From an uncultured Lachnospiraceae bacterium (lineage in GTDB: Bacteria > Bacillota > Clostridia > Lachnospirales > Lachnospiraceae): DNA of 64,000 bases. The notes beneath the pieces were generated by a model, which had not been told where the DNA came from, made no database searches, and worked only from the letters and a program-made list of their open reading frames with translations. Of this stretch, positions 34,895-43,673 are shown one piece after another; position 1 is the stretch's first letter; every line of letters begins with the position of its first letter. The stretch covers positions 21,404 to 85,403 of the forward strand of contig CAJTNT010000011.1 in the NCBI GenBank assembly GCA_910577785.1, in the 5' to 3' direction. A program made the translations under genes and the position numbers.

Positions 34895-35437
34895 ATGGCA
34901 TTAGCACAAGAAAAAACCTATACAATAGATGACATATATGCCCTTCCGGATGGCCAAAGGGCAGAATTGATTGACGGGCAGATGTATCTGATGGCGCCGC
35001 CAATCAGGATTCACCAGAAACTGATTTCGCAATTTACTAAGATTATTGGAAACTATATTGATGCAAGGCATGGTATCTGCGAAGTCTATCCTGCCCCATT
35101 TGCAGTATTTTTGAATGAAGATGACCGCAACTATGTGGAGCCGGATATCAGCGTAATATGCGACAAAGGCAGACTGGATGACAAGGGCTGCAAGGGCGCC
35201 CCTGACTGGATCATTGAAATTATTTCCCCCAGCACGAGCCGCATTGACTATGGGATAAAGCTTTTTAAGTACCGTTCTGCGGGAGTGCGGGAGTACTGGA
35301 TTATAAACCCTAAGACATGTACCGTGAACCGTTTCGACTTTGAGCATGAGAAGATGTCAGACCAATACAGCTTTGAAGACGAAATCTCTGTATGCATTTT
35401 TGAAGACTTAATCATCCGGATTTCTGATTTGTTATAA
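34895..35437 (+). CDS. Uma2 family (DUF820) putative endonuclease
   Basis: The 180-residue protein has the Uma2 pattern: YALPDGQRAELIDGQMYLMAPP at the start, EPDISVICDKGRL, APDWIIEIISPSTSRIDYGIKLFKYRSAGVREYWIINP. This PD-(D/E)XK-like fold has the conserved D and ExxSPST-type motif. Uma2 proteins are common in cyanobacteria and clostridia, and their function is not settled. A second, diverged member lies at 55009-55566. It stands alone between the truncated LamG gene and the tRNA. Confidence 0.9.
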   Translation: MALAQEKTYTIDDIYALPDGQRAELIDGQMYLMAPPIRIHQKLISQFTKIIGNYIDARHGICEVYPAPFAVFLNEDDRNYVEPDISVICDKGRLDDKGCKGAPDWIIEIISPSTSRIDYGIKLFKYRSAGVREYWIINPKTCTVNRFDFEHEKMSDQYSFEDEISVCIFEDLIIRISDLL

Positions 35438-35464
35438 AATTCCTATGACAAATTTCATGACAAA

Positions 35465-35517
35465 AAATAGCCGTAACCCATTGATTTTACTGAAAAATCA
35501 TTGTGTTACGGCTATTT
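35465..35517 (-). terminator. Terminator of the tRNA-Thr transcript
   Basis: A perfect 13-bp stem AAATAGCCGTAAC / GTTACGGCTATTT encloses a second stem TGATTTT / AAAATCA. On the minus strand the stem runs into six T, so it ends the tRNA transcript; it may also stop the opposing Uma2 transcript. Confidence 0.85.
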
Positions 35518-35524
35518 CCCGGGA

Positions 35525-35597
35525 AGCTGCTGACGGGAATCGAACCCGTGACCTCCGCACTACCAATGCGACGCTCTACCGACTGAGCCACAGCAGC
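35525..35597 (-). tRNA. tRNA-Thr (anticodon GGU)
   Basis: On the minus strand a full cloverleaf is read. It has a 7-bp acceptor GCTGCTG / CAGCAGC, D arm GCTCAGTCGGTAGAGC, anticodon loop TTGGTAG, and T arm ACGGGTTCGATTCCCGT. The anticodon GGT reads ACC and ACU threonine codons. CCA is not encoded. It follows sigH by about 120 bp and precedes a strong terminator. Confidence 0.97.
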
Positions 35598-35715
35598 GCC
35601 TAGCTATTATGGTTTGGCTGTATGTCCTGAAACATCAGCCTATCACCAGTTGCCGGCTTTCCATCGTCCTCCATGTCAACCGACTCGTCTAATATACAAT
35701 AAAAACTTTAATTTG

Positions 35716-36333
35716 TCAACCTTTTTTTCTAATTTTTTGCAATTTTCCCCGGATCCGCTGGAGGGCATTGTCTATGGCCTTGGCGTCCCGGCAAAGGCGG
35801 ACTGCAATCTGGCGGTAATTCATCCCCTGCAGGTAAAGCCGCAGCACCTGGAGTTCCAAACTGCTCAGGCCATGCTCCATCTGTTCGCGGATGGCCTGGG
35901 TGCTTTCCAGGTCGATAACCAGCTGCTCAGGGTTGGCATTGTCAAAGGATTCCAGCAAATCCAGGAAAGTATCCGTGCCTTCCTCGCCCATTTCCTGGTT
36001 GAGGGAAATATAGCTGTTCAAAGGCTGATGCTTCTTCCTCTGGGAAGCCTCAACCGCATGGTATATCTGCCGGCTGATACAGAGGTCTGCGAAATGCCCG
36101 AAAGAAGCGTCCCTCCCTTCCCGGTAATCACGGATGGCCTTGAAGAGGCCAATCATCCCTTCCTGGATCAGGTCATCCGTCTCCCCGCCAATCAGGTACA
36201 TGGCATTGGCGCGTTTCAATACCAGCCCCTTGTATTTTTCCAGGATATAGTCCATAATTTCCTGGCAACCGTCCCGCAATTCACGAATCAATTGCTCATC
36301 CGGCTGGTTTTTGTATTCTAATTCTCTCTGCAC
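35716..36333 (-). CDS. sigH: RNA polymerase sigma factor SigH-type
   Basis: The 205-residue sigma-70 family protein has region 2 (DDLIQEGMIGLFKAIRDYREG, FGHFADLCISRQI) and region 4 (SSLELQVLRLYLQGMNYRQIAVRLCRDAKAIDNALQRIRGKL). The length, the lack of region 1 and its place after cysS-mrnC-rlmB match Bacillus/Clostridium sigH. In spore formers SigH drives early sporulation and transition-phase genes; this window does not show whether the organism sporulates. The spacer to rlmB is about 127 bp, so it may have its own promoter. Confidence 0.92.
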   Translation of the reverse strand: MQRELEYKNQPDEQLIRELRDGCQEIMDYILEKYKGLVLKRANAMYLIGGETDDLIQEGMIGLFKAIRDYREGRDASFGHFADLCISRQIYHAVEASQRKKHQPLNSYISLNQEMGEEGTDTFLDLLESFDNANPEQLVIDLESTQAIREQMEHGLSSLELQVLRLYLQGMNYRQIAVRLCRDAKAIDNALQRIRGKLQKIRKKG

Positions 36334-36460
36334 TGTTTCTTCTCCCCGAAACTTTATATTCCCTATATTTCCGCCCCTTACCCTGGCAAAAAACCAAACA
36401 CATCATCAGTCTGTATGTATGCAATGCCGTGCGAGGGAAGTTTTGCACAGCCCTACTTTC

Positions 36461-37213
36461 TTAATGCACAGCCATGCCAAGCCTCTGCCGCACGATTTCA
36501 TATGCCAAGACGCCCGTAGCCACGGAGGCGTTTAAGGAATCAATCTCACCTGCCATTGGGATGGCTGCGGCAAAATCACAGTTTTCTTTGACCAGTCTGC
36601 TGGCTCCCTCGCCTTCGCCGCCGACTACCAGGCCAATGGGTCCCTTTAGGTCCAGCTCATACATACTGTCGCCGCCCATGTCGGCGCAGACAAACCAGAC
36701 GCCTTTTTTCTTAAGTTCCTTGATAGTCGCCGAAAGGTTTGTCACCTTGGCCACTGGGGTGTAATTAATGGCTCCCGCAGACGCCTTGGCCACGGCGGCC
36801 GTCAGGCCTGCCGCCCTGCGCTTGGGGATGACGACCCCATGGGCGCCCGCCAGATTAGCCGTTCGGATAATCGCCCCCAAGTTATGGGGATCTTCTATGC
36901 CGTCCAGCAAAATCAAAAATGGCGGCTCCCCTTTCTGCTCCGCCCGCTGCAGGATGTCCTCTACCTGAGCATAGTCATAAGCTGCCGCATAGGCAATGGC
37001 TCCCTGGTGTTTCCTGCTTTCTGACATCTGATCCAAACGTTCCCTGGAAACATAGTTCACAACGGTATCCTGCTTCCTAGCCTCCCGGAGGATCGATTTG
37101 ATCGGCCCATCCTGGCAGCCATCCAGCACAAATAGCTTGTCTATTGTCTTCCCAGAACGGAATGCCTCCAAAACCGCATTCCGCCCTTCGATTACCATTT
37201 CCTCGTAACGCAC
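36461..37213 (-). CDS. rlmB: 23S rRNA (guanosine-2'-O-)-methyltransferase RlmB
   Basis: The 250-residue TrmH/SpoU family protein has a substrate-binding N-terminal domain (VIEGRNAVLEAFRSGKTIDKLFV) and the SPOUT knot motifs EDPHNLGAIIRTANLAGAHGVVIPKR, GLVVGGEGEGASRLV and SLNASVATGVLAYE. It methylates G2251 of 23S rRNA in E. coli. A GTG start at 37213 has GGAGAGG just upstream and overlaps the end of mrnC by 22 bases. Confidence 0.93.
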   Translation of the reverse strand: MRYEEMVIEGRNAVLEAFRSGKTIDKLFVLDGCQDGPIKSILREARKQDTVVNYVSRERLDQMSESRKHQGAIAYAAAYDYAQVEDILQRAEQKGEPPFLILLDGIEDPHNLGAIIRTANLAGAHGVVIPKRRAAGLTAAVAKASAGAINYTPVAKVTNLSATIKELKKKGVWFVCADMGGDSMYELDLKGPIGLVVGGEGEGASRLVKENCDFAAAIPMAGEIDSLNASVATGVLAYEIVRQRLGMAVH

Positions 37214-37662
37214 GTTCCTCTCCTTTCCCTGCCGTCCTTGCCCATCCGCTCCAGGCCCAGCAGTACCAATTCCATCAGCCTGTCCATCCGATCCTCCAGG
37301 TAAAGATAGCCCAACAGGGCTTCAAAACCCGTAGCCCTGCGGTAATCCGCCACAGTGGCATTCTTGGCCATAGTGACAGAATGGGCGTTCCTGCCCCGCC
37401 GGTAGACTGCCTGTTCTTCTTCTGTCAGTTCCACCAGCAGTACGCCAATCATTTCTGACTGGGCATGAGCCTTTACCAGCTGACTGGTCTTTTTGTGCAG
37501 CATGTTCACATGGGTGTTCCCCCTGCCGACAATCATGCTGCGGATGACCAGATCGTAAATCCCATCCCCGATATAGGCCAGCACCAGCGGGGAATAGCTG
37601 CGGGTGTCCCTCGGCTCTATGCCGAATTTATTTAAAATATAGTGGTTTATGCCCTTTTCCAT
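37192..37662 (-). CDS. mrnC: Mini-ribonuclease 3
   Basis: The 156-residue protein is a single RNase III catalytic domain without the dsRNA-binding domain. LVLAYIGDGIYDLVIRSMIV contains the signature aspartates, and ATGFEALLGYLYLEDRMDRLMEL the second conserved helix. Mini-III trims 23S rRNA ends in Bacillus. It overlaps cysS by 16 bases and rlmB by 22 bases, which shows tight coupling in the cysE-cysS-mrnC-rlmB operon. Confidence 0.93.
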   Translation of the reverse strand: MEKGINHYILNKFGIEPRDTRSYSPLVLAYIGDGIYDLVIRSMIVGRGNTHVNMLHKKTSQLVKAHAQSEMIGVLLVELTEEEQAVYRRGRNAHSVTMAKNATVADYRRATGFEALLGYLYLEDRMDRLMELVLLGLERMGKDGRERRGTCVTRKW

Positions 37663-39053
37663 TTTACGCCTTCCCTAGTGTCTTCCAGAATAATCCCCTG
37701 CGCTAAGAGCAGGCTGCGGATTTCATCTGCACGGGCAAAATTCTTCTCCTTCCTGGCGGCCTGGCGTTCGGCTATCAGGCCTTCGATTTCCTCATCGAGG
37801 ATTTCCTCCTTCTCTTCAAGAATAATCCCCAGGATATCGCAGAGAAGCTGGATCCTGCCATACAGGTTCTGTAAGAATTCTTCGGAAGAGCCTTCTCCTG
37901 TATGTGTGTTGGCAAACCGCACCAGCTCAAACACAGCCGAGATGGCGTCCGCCGTATTAAAATCATCATCCATCGCCGCTTCAAATTTATCCACGAACTC
38001 CTGCCCCTGCTGCCAGAGGGCTTCTTCCCTGTCATCCATCTGCCTTGCCTTGCTGTTCTTGGCCAAAAACTGCAGGTTGCCCGCGCCGTTGCGGATCCGC
38101 TCAAGGCCATTTTTCGCCGCCTCCATCAGTTCCGCGCTGAAATTGAGCGGGCTTCTGTAATGGGCGCCCAGCATAAAGAAACGCAGGATCTGCAGGTCGT
38201 ATTTCTCGGAAATCTCCCGCACTGTGAAGAAATTCCCCAAAGACTTCGACATCTTGCGGTTGTCAATATTCAGAAAGCCATTATGCAGCCAGTATTTTGC
38301 AAAAATTTTGCCATTGCATGCTTCGCTTTGGGCAATCTCATTTTCATGGTGCGGGAAAATCAGATCCTCGCCGCCGGCATGGATGTCAATCTCCTCCCCC
38401 AGATATTTTCTGGCCATCACGGAACATTCAATATGCCAGCCCGGCCTGCCCTCACACCAAGGAGACTCCCAGTAAGGCTCGCCTTCTTTCTTGGGCTTCC
38501 AAAGCACGAAGTCAAGGGCGTCCTCCTTGGCCTCCCCAGTCACCTGGATATCGCGGTGCCCGGCCTGCAGGTCGTCGAGGTTCTTGTGGGAGAGCTTGCC
38601 ATATTCCTGAAATTTGCGGGTGCGGAAATAGACGGTGCCATCTGCCGCTGGGTAGGCGTAGCCTTTCTCTATTAATGTAGAAATCATTCCCAGCATGCCG
38701 TCGATTTCCTCTGTCGCCAGAGGATGGGCAGTGGCAGGCTTTACGTTCATCCCTTCCATGTCCTTTTTGCATTCGGCAATATAGCGCTGGGAGATCTCCT
38801 GGGCAGACACGCCTTCCTCCATCGCTTTCTTGATGATTTTATCATCCACGTCCGTAAAATTGGAAACAAAATTTACCTCATAGCCTTTGTATTCCATATA
38901 GCGCCTTACGGTGTCGAATACAATCATTGGCCTGGCATTGCCGATATGGATAAAATTATATACGGTAGGCCCGCATACATACATCTTTACTTTGCCCTCC
39001 TCTAAGGGTACGAAATCTTCTTTTTTCCTGCTAAGGGTATTGTATACTTTCAT
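37647..39053 (-). CDS. cysS: Cysteinyl-tRNA synthetase
   Basis: The 468-residue class I synthetase charges tRNA-Cys. It has the HIGH-like CGPTVYNFIHIGNARP, zinc ligands in the first cysteine, in WHIECSVMA and in HAGGEDLIFPHHENE, and the KMSKS loop RKMSKSLGNFF. The length is normal for the family. It lies 34 bp downstream of cysE and overlaps mrnC, so cysteine synthesis and charging are coexpressed. Confidence 0.97.
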   Translation of the reverse strand: MKVYNTLSRKKEDFVPLEEGKVKMYVCGPTVYNFIHIGNARPMIVFDTVRRYMEYKGYEVNFVSNFTDVDDKIIKKAMEEGVSAQEISQRYIAECKKDMEGMNVKPATAHPLATEEIDGMLGMISTLIEKGYAYPAADGTVYFRTRKFQEYGKLSHKNLDDLQAGHRDIQVTGEAKEDALDFVLWKPKKEGEPYWESPWCEGRPGWHIECSVMARKYLGEEIDIHAGGEDLIFPHHENEIAQSEACNGKIFAKYWLHNGFLNIDNRKMSKSLGNFFTVREISEKYDLQILRFFMLGAHYRSPLNFSAELMEAAKNGLERIRNGAGNLQFLAKNSKARQMDDREEALWQQGQEFVDKFEAAMDDDFNTADAISAVFELVRFANTHTGEGSSEEFLQNLYGRIQLLCDILGIILEEKEEILDEEIEGLIAERQAARKEKNFARADEIRSLLLAQGIILEDTREGVKWKRA

Positions 39054-39087
39054 AGGTTCCTCCTGGTCTGTTGCGTTTCAGCGCTTA

Positions 39088-39768
39088 TCATTCCGGCTTT
39101 TTTACATCTATGCGCAGCTGGCGGATTTCCTGTTCCATCTCAATGATCCGGTTGCAGAGCGCAGAATTTTCCCGCTGCAGCAGCGTGATGTCCTCCATGA
39201 CAGGATCGGGGAGATGCACCTGATCCATGTCGCTCCTGGGCACTTTGATGTTGTCCCGCTTGACGATCCTCCCAGGAACGCCCACCACGGTACAGTTTGG
39301 CGGCACTTCCTCCAATACCACGCTCCCAGCGCCTATCTTGCTGTTTTCCCCTATCGTAAAGGAACCGATAATTTTGGCGCCGGCGCTGACCATGACATTG
39401 TCACAGAGCGTAGGATGGCGCTTGCCAGTTTCCTTGCCGGTACCGCCCAATGTCACGCCCTGGTAGAGAGTGACATTATCGCCAATCATGGTCGTCTCGC
39501 CAATAATCACGCCGCTTCCATGGTCAATAAAGAAGCCTTTGCCAATCACCGCCCCCGGATGGATCTCAATCCCCGTCTTACGCGCGGCCTTCTGGGAAAT
39601 CTTCCGCGCCCGGAAATAATGGCCTTTTAAATACTGTTTATGTGCTTTCCGATAGCTGAGCATTACGCGGAAACTAGGGTATAGGAGTACTTCCCAGGGG
39701 GATTTGATGGCCGGATCCCGTTCCTTGATTACCTGAAATTCTTCTCTGATATGCTGCAAAAATCCCAT
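39088..39768 (-). CDS. cysE: Serine O-acetyltransferase
   Basis: The 226-residue enzyme makes O-acetylserine from serine and acetyl-CoA, the first step of cysteine synthesis. A left-handed beta-helix of hexapeptide repeats is visible (GVTLGGTGKETGKRHPTLCDNVMVSAGAKIIGSFTIGENSKIGAGSVV), with the catalytic HPGAVIGKGFFIDHGSGV before it. The first 60 residues are the helical N-terminal domain, shorter than in E. coli, as in many Firmicutes. It heads the operon with cysS. The leader upstream ends in a terminator hairpin, which suggests attenuation. Confidence 0.95.
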   Translation of the reverse strand: MGFLQHIREEFQVIKERDPAIKSPWEVLLYPSFRVMLSYRKAHKQYLKGHYFRARKISQKAARKTGIEIHPGAVIGKGFFIDHGSGVIIGETTMIGDNVTLYQGVTLGGTGKETGKRHPTLCDNVMVSAGAKIIGSFTIGENSKIGAGSVVLEEVPPNCTVVGVPGRIVKRDNIKVPRSDMDQVHLPDPVMEDITLLQRENSALCNRIIEMEQEIRQLRIDVKKPE

Positions 39769-39804
39769 TTCTGCATACTTCCTTCCATAATGAATATAGA
39801 AAAG

Positions 39805-39923
39805 CCCCGCCTCTTAGGGGTTCGAGACGGGGTTAGAAACAGTTCCTTATCCCTACATCAGCCTGGGGCGTCTACTCACATCACTTTCTATAATAGTTTA
39901 TGCACAAAAGGGGGATTTGTCAA
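39805..39923 (-). promoter_or_regulatory. cysE promoter and short attenuator-like leader
   Basis: On the minus strand TTGACA (39923-39918), 17 bases and TAAACT (39900-39895) form a promoter. About 55 bases later CCCCGTCTC pairs with GAGGCGGGG (39832-39805), followed by TTTTC. A terminator inside the 5' leader implies that read-through to cysE is regulated. The leader has no T-box sequence and is too short for the usual cysteine T-box. Alternatively this is the end point of the upstream eis/ispF transcript, with a promoter nearby by chance. Confidence 0.6.
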
Positions 39924-39975
39924 TATAAAATATATGATTGGGATAGTGTAACTCTGGGGAATGCATACCCATCTA

Positions 39976-41109
39976 TTATACCCACTCATGTATAGATACC
40001 GGCACGTCTTTTAGTAAAATCTCTGTCAGATCCGCAATATCTATCTGCTCTCTCCCATCCCCCGGGCTCGGAGGGCGGCAGATACGGCCGCCCTCCGGGC
40101 CTAGCGTTATATCAAAAGGCCCGCCGTTGGAAGGGATCATGGCGTCTTTTACTTCTATATGCAGGGTCTGGGGGCTGCTGTTTTGCAGCAGGGGGACAAA
40201 GGTGAAGAGATCAAGGATACGCACCATCATTTCCATTGGCGGGAAGGAAATGGCGCAGCCTGGAAGCGCCGCACGGCAGGCTGCCTCCTGGATGCATCTT
40301 TGGAACTGCACCTCTGCAGACGCAGATAGGCTGCGCTTTTCAGATATCCCGGCGCTTTCCAGATGGGTGCGCATGGCCGAGGTAAGCTCCTGGCTCAGAA
40401 GAATATCTTTTATCTCTGCTGTTTTCTGTCCTTCCTCTCCTTCCTCCATCCCATAAGCAAGGATCCCCTGCAGGGCGCGGCCTGCCTCCAGCAACAAGAC
40501 GCCGCCCTGTTCTGCCGCCGTCTCCGCCAGAAGGCGCTTTACATAGCCTTCCTCCCAGAAAATGGATAACTGGAAGCTCCGCCTCAAAACCCGGTTGGCA
40601 AACGGGCACATCCGGGCAATATCCTGCGGCCCGGCCTGCCGCCAGGACATCCCCTGGAAAAACTCCCCAAATTCCGCTCCCATCGCTTGTGCCTGCCAGA
40701 CCCCTGGCTGGTTTGGGAAATAGCGGAACCCAAGGCCTGTATAGTAGGCTGGGTTCGCCGGCATCAGGAAGGCAAAGGCATACTGGCGGCGGTACATATC
40801 CTGCAGAGCCCGTTCCAGCATCCCATGCATGATCCCCTGCCTGCGGCATTCCGGGCGGGTGGCCACTGCCACCAGGTAGGGCGCGGCCATGCGGCTGCCA
40901 TTTACGGAAAGCATATGCTGGTTGATATGCACCATGGCCTGGTTCCAGTAACGATCTCCCTGAATGCGGTCCGCCACAAAAATGTCATTCTGCCCCACAA
41001 CCCATTGGTAATAAAAATCCACAAACTCCTTGGAATCTTCCGGGAATGCGGATTCATAAAATTCCCTGGTTTCCTGCCTTTCCTGGCTGCTCAAAAAATG
41101 TGTCCTCAT
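39976..41109 (-). CDS. Eis-like GNAT N-acetyltransferase
   Basis: The 377-residue protein has an N-terminal GNAT domain with the acetyl-CoA pyrophosphate loop VAVATRPECRRQGIMHGML and PANPAYYTGLGFRYFP. A second GNAT-like part and a C-terminal sterol-carrier-like domain end at SIHEWV. This three-part layout is that of Eis-type acetyltransferases, which acetylate amines including aminoglycosides in mycobacteria. Substrates in Firmicutes are mostly unknown. It follows ispF by 41 bp in a glf-apt-ispF-eis run. Confidence 0.85.
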   Translation of the reverse strand: MRTHFLSSQERQETREFYESAFPEDSKEFVDFYYQWVVGQNDIFVADRIQGDRYWNQAMVHINQHMLSVNGSRMAAPYLVAVATRPECRRQGIMHGMLERALQDMYRRQYAFAFLMPANPAYYTGLGFRYFPNQPGVWQAQAMGAEFGEFFQGMSWRQAGPQDIARMCPFANRVLRRSFQLSIFWEEGYVKRLLAETAAEQGGVLLLEAGRALQGILAYGMEEGEEGQKTAEIKDILLSQELTSAMRTHLESAGISEKRSLSASAEVQFQRCIQEAACRAALPGCAISFPPMEMMVRILDLFTFVPLLQNSSPQTLHIEVKDAMIPSNGGPFDITLGPEGGRICRPPSPGDGREQIDIADLTEILLKDVPVSIHEWV

Positions 41110-41150
41110 GATTCCTGCCTCACTTCTTTCTATAAGAGCCGCTTCTGGCG

Positions 41151-41711
41151 TCAGCTATCTTGTTCCCGCTGCATTTGGGGACAGCCGCTGCATTGGCTGC
41201 AGCCCCCAGGGCTGCCATACGTGGCTATGCTGGCTTCATAAAGCCCTGTCATTGCACAAATCGCCTGTGCAGAAATGCCTTCCTCCCTGCCAGTAAACCC
41301 CAGCCCCTCCTCGGTCGTGGCCTTAATATTCACCTGCCCTTTCGAAATCCCCAGAACCTTCGCAACATTCTCTTCCATCTGCCCGATATAAGGGCGCAGC
41401 CTGGGGCGCTGGGCAATGATGGTAGCGTCAATATTGCCCACCACGTATCCTTCCTGCTCCAGCAGCCTCCCCACATGGGAGAGCAGCTTCATGCTGGAAA
41501 TTCCCCGGTAAGCTTCGTCTGTATCTGGGAAATGCCGGCCGATATCCCCCAACGCCGCCGCGCCCAGCAATGCATCCATTATGGCATGCAAAAGCACATC
41601 TGCATCCGAATGCCCCGCCAGCCCTCTCTCATAGGGGATTGCCACTCCGCCCAGCACCAGCTTCCGCCCTTCCGCCAGCCGATGCACGTCATAACCTGTA
41701 CCAACTCTCAT
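41151..41711 (-). CDS. ispF: 2-C-methyl-D-erythritol 2,4-cyclodiphosphate synthase with cysteine-rich tail
   Basis: The first 158 residues are a normal IspF of the MEP isoprenoid pathway: GTGYDVHRL (zinc ligands D and H), GGVAIPYERGLAGHSDADVLLHAIMDALLGAAALGDIG, and NIKATTEEGLGFTGREEGI. Family members usually end near AICQAVAL. Here the protein continues for about 25 residues as YEASIATYGSPGGCSQCSGCPQ, a CxxCxxC cluster. The tail could bind a metal or be a neutral extension. The gene lies 14 bp after apt. Confidence 0.95.
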   Translation of the reverse strand: MRVGTGYDVHRLAEGRKLVLGGVAIPYERGLAGHSDADVLLHAIMDALLGAAALGDIGRHFPDTDEAYRGISSMKLLSHVGRLLEQEGYVVGNIDATIIAQRPRLRPYIGQMEENVAKVLGISKGQVNIKATTEEGLGFTGREEGISAQAICAMTGLYEASIATYGSPGGCSQCSGCPQMQREQDS

Positions 41712-41725
41712 TTTCAGCCTCCTGA

Positions 41726-42250
41726 TCAGTTCCCCTCATATGTAATCAGGCTCTCCACGGAATACCCGGCCAGCTTTTCCCTGCCCTTGAGCCCGGCAAG
41801 CTCCATGACAAAGCAAATCTTGACAACTTCTCCCCCCAGCTGCTCCACCATCTTGATAATGGCCTCAATCGTCCCGCCTGTAGCAATCAGATCATCCACC
41901 ACCACTACCTTCTGCCCCGGCTGGATGGCGTCCTTATGCATCTCAATCACTGCGCTCCCATACTCCAAGTCATATTCCTCTGAAATCGTCTCACAGGGCA
42001 GCTTCCCCTTCTTACGCACAGGGACAAAGCCCTTGTGCGCCTCATAGGCTACCGGAACGCCAAAGATAAATCCCCTGGATTCCGGCCCCACCACAACGTC
42101 ATACTCCACGCCCTCTAGCTGCCCAAGCAGCCCTTCAATCGCCAAATGCAAGCCATCCGCATCCTGCAGGATACTGGTCACGTCCCGGAAAATAATCCCC
42201 GGTTCCGGAAAATCTGGTATGCTTCTTACGTACTCTTCTAATTTCTTCAT
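41726..42250 (-). CDS. apt: Adenine phosphoribosyltransferase
   Basis: The 174-residue enzyme salvages adenine to AMP with PRPP. It has IPDFPEPGIIFRDVTSIL at the start and the PRPP-binding loop VVVVDDLIATGGT, both diagnostic. I start at 42250 (MKKLEEYVRS) because AGGAGG sits 6 bases upstream; an 11-residue longer frame has no such support. It lies between glf (38 bp upstream) and ispF. Confidence 0.96.
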   Translation of the reverse strand: MKKLEEYVRSIPDFPEPGIIFRDVTSILQDADGLHLAIEGLLGQLEGVEYDVVVGPESRGFIFGVPVAYEAHKGFVPVRKKGKLPCETISEEYDLEYGSAVIEMHKDAIQPGQKVVVVDDLIATGGTIEAIIKMVEQLGGEVVKICFVMELAGLKGREKLAGYSVESLITYEGN

Positions 42251-42288
42251 CTCTTTCCTCCTAATCCCTATTCTTTTCCGCAATACAG

Positions 42289-43389
42289 CTATATCTGCCC
42301 CTTCACACAGGCCAGGGCCGCCTCTATTGTATCGTCCATATCAAAATACCGATACTGCCCCAGCCTGCCGCCAAAGATTACGTTGCCTTCCTTGCTGGCT
42401 GCCTCCAGGTAGCGGGCGTAAAGAGCGGCGTTCCTATCGTCATTCATGGGGTAATAAGGCTCGTCCCCCTTTTGCCATTCCCTTGGGTATTCCCTGGTAA
42501 TCACAGTCCGCGGCTGAGAACCGTATTCGAAATGCTTATGCTCAATGACCCTTGTGTAAGGCACTTCAAATTCCGTATAGTTTACCACGGCGTTCCCCTG
42601 GTGGTTCTCCTCTTCCAGGATCTCTGTCTCAAAACGCAGGGAACGGTATTCCAGCTCGCCGAAACAATAGCCGAAATATTCATCAATCATCCCCGTATAT
42701 ACAATCTTCTCCCCCTTCCCCTTATAGTATTCCTGCCTATCGAGGAAATTCTCTTCCAGCGACACCTCAACGCCTTCCAGCATCCGTTCCACCATCTTTG
42801 TATAGCCGCCAATAGGAATCCCTTGGTAGGCATCGTCGAAATAATTGTTGTCATAGATAAAACGCACAGGAAGCCGCTTGATAATAAATGCCGGCAGCTC
42901 CGTGGCACGCCTCCCCCACTGCTTCTCCGTATACCCCTTTACCAGCGTCTCATATACGTCGCGCCCCACTAGGTTCAGCGCCTGCTCTTCCAGGTTCTGC
43001 GGATTTTCTACCGCATACTCCAGCTTCTGCGCCTCAATCTTCGCCTTCGCTTCCTCAGGCGTCGTGACCCCCCATAGCTGATGGAACGTATTCATATTAA
43101 ACGGCAGGTTATACATCCTGCCTTTATAATTTGCCACCGGCGCATTGGTATAACGGTTAAATTCCGCAAACTGGTTTACATACTCCCATATGGCCTTATT
43201 AGAAGTATGGAAGATATGCGCGCCATATTCATGCACCTGGATTCCCTCTATCTCCCTGGTATAAATATTCCCCGCAATATGCTTCCTCTTTTCTATTACC
43301 AGGCATTTCTTCCCTGCCTTTTTCGCTTCCCTGGCAAAGACCGCCCCAAACAGGCCTGCCCCTACAATAATAAAATCATATGCTTTCAT
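42289..43389 (-). CDS. glf: UDP-galactopyranose mutase
   Basis: The 366-residue flavoenzyme converts UDP-galactopyranose to UDP-galactofuranose for cell-surface glycans. The FAD-binding fold begins DFIIVGAGLFGAVFAREA, followed by EKRKHIAGNIYT and the active-site segment VHEYGAHIFHTSNKAIWEYV. KGYTEKQWGRRATELPAFIIKRLPVRF and GQYRYFDMDDTIEAAL are also typical. No glycan-cluster genes are adjacent; the neighbours are apt and ispF. Confidence 0.97.
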   Translation of the reverse strand: MKAYDFIIVGAGLFGAVFAREAKKAGKKCLVIEKRKHIAGNIYTREIEGIQVHEYGAHIFHTSNKAIWEYVNQFAEFNRYTNAPVANYKGRMYNLPFNMNTFHQLWGVTTPEEAKAKIEAQKLEYAVENPQNLEEQALNLVGRDVYETLVKGYTEKQWGRRATELPAFIIKRLPVRFIYDNNYFDDAYQGIPIGGYTKMVERMLEGVEVSLEENFLDRQEYYKGKGEKIVYTGMIDEYFGYCFGELEYRSLRFETEILEEENHQGNAVVNYTEFEVPYTRVIEHKHFEYGSQPRTVITREYPREWQKGDEPYYPMNDDRNAALYARYLEAASKEGNVIFGGRLGQYRYFDMDDTIEAALACVKGQI

Positions 43390-43478
43390 GGTACCCGTCC
43401 TTTCTATTTTCTTCCATTTCTTTCCACGTTCTTAGCACCATTTTCCCCATAATTCTGATATAATATCCCCAAGAGGTG

Positions 43479-43673
43479 ATGAAATTGACAGCAAATCTTA
43501 TAACTGACGTCCCAACCATGGAATTATTGGAGAAATTACAACAAGAAAACACAATGCTGCACGAAGAAAACAAAAAACTTAATGAAACCGTAGAATGGAT
43601 GCATGAGATGATCTGGGACTTTGTCCACGCGCAGAGAGCCGCGCAGGCTGCCCCGCCCCTCCATCCGCTTTGA
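43479..43673 (+). CDS. Small coiled-coil protein, possible
   Basis: An open frame of about 64 codons with AAGAGG just before it encodes LEKLQQENTMLHEENKKLNETVEWMHEMIWDFVHAQ, a convincing heptad pattern. The ATG at 43479 is very close to the ribosome site; TTG at 43485 would be better spaced. A TATAAT box at 43459-43464 would leave a leader of only a few bases. It is divergent from glf and convergent with the NYN gene. It is probably real but unproven. Confidence 0.45.
   Translation: MKLTANLITDVPTMELLEKLQQENTMLHEENKKLNETVEWMHEMIWDFVHAQRAAQAAPPLHPL

Noticed and set aside
39768..39923. Cysteine T-box before cysE
   Set aside because: The leader is only about 120 bases and lacks the conserved T-box sequence (GGTGGNACCGCG type) and a specifier loop.
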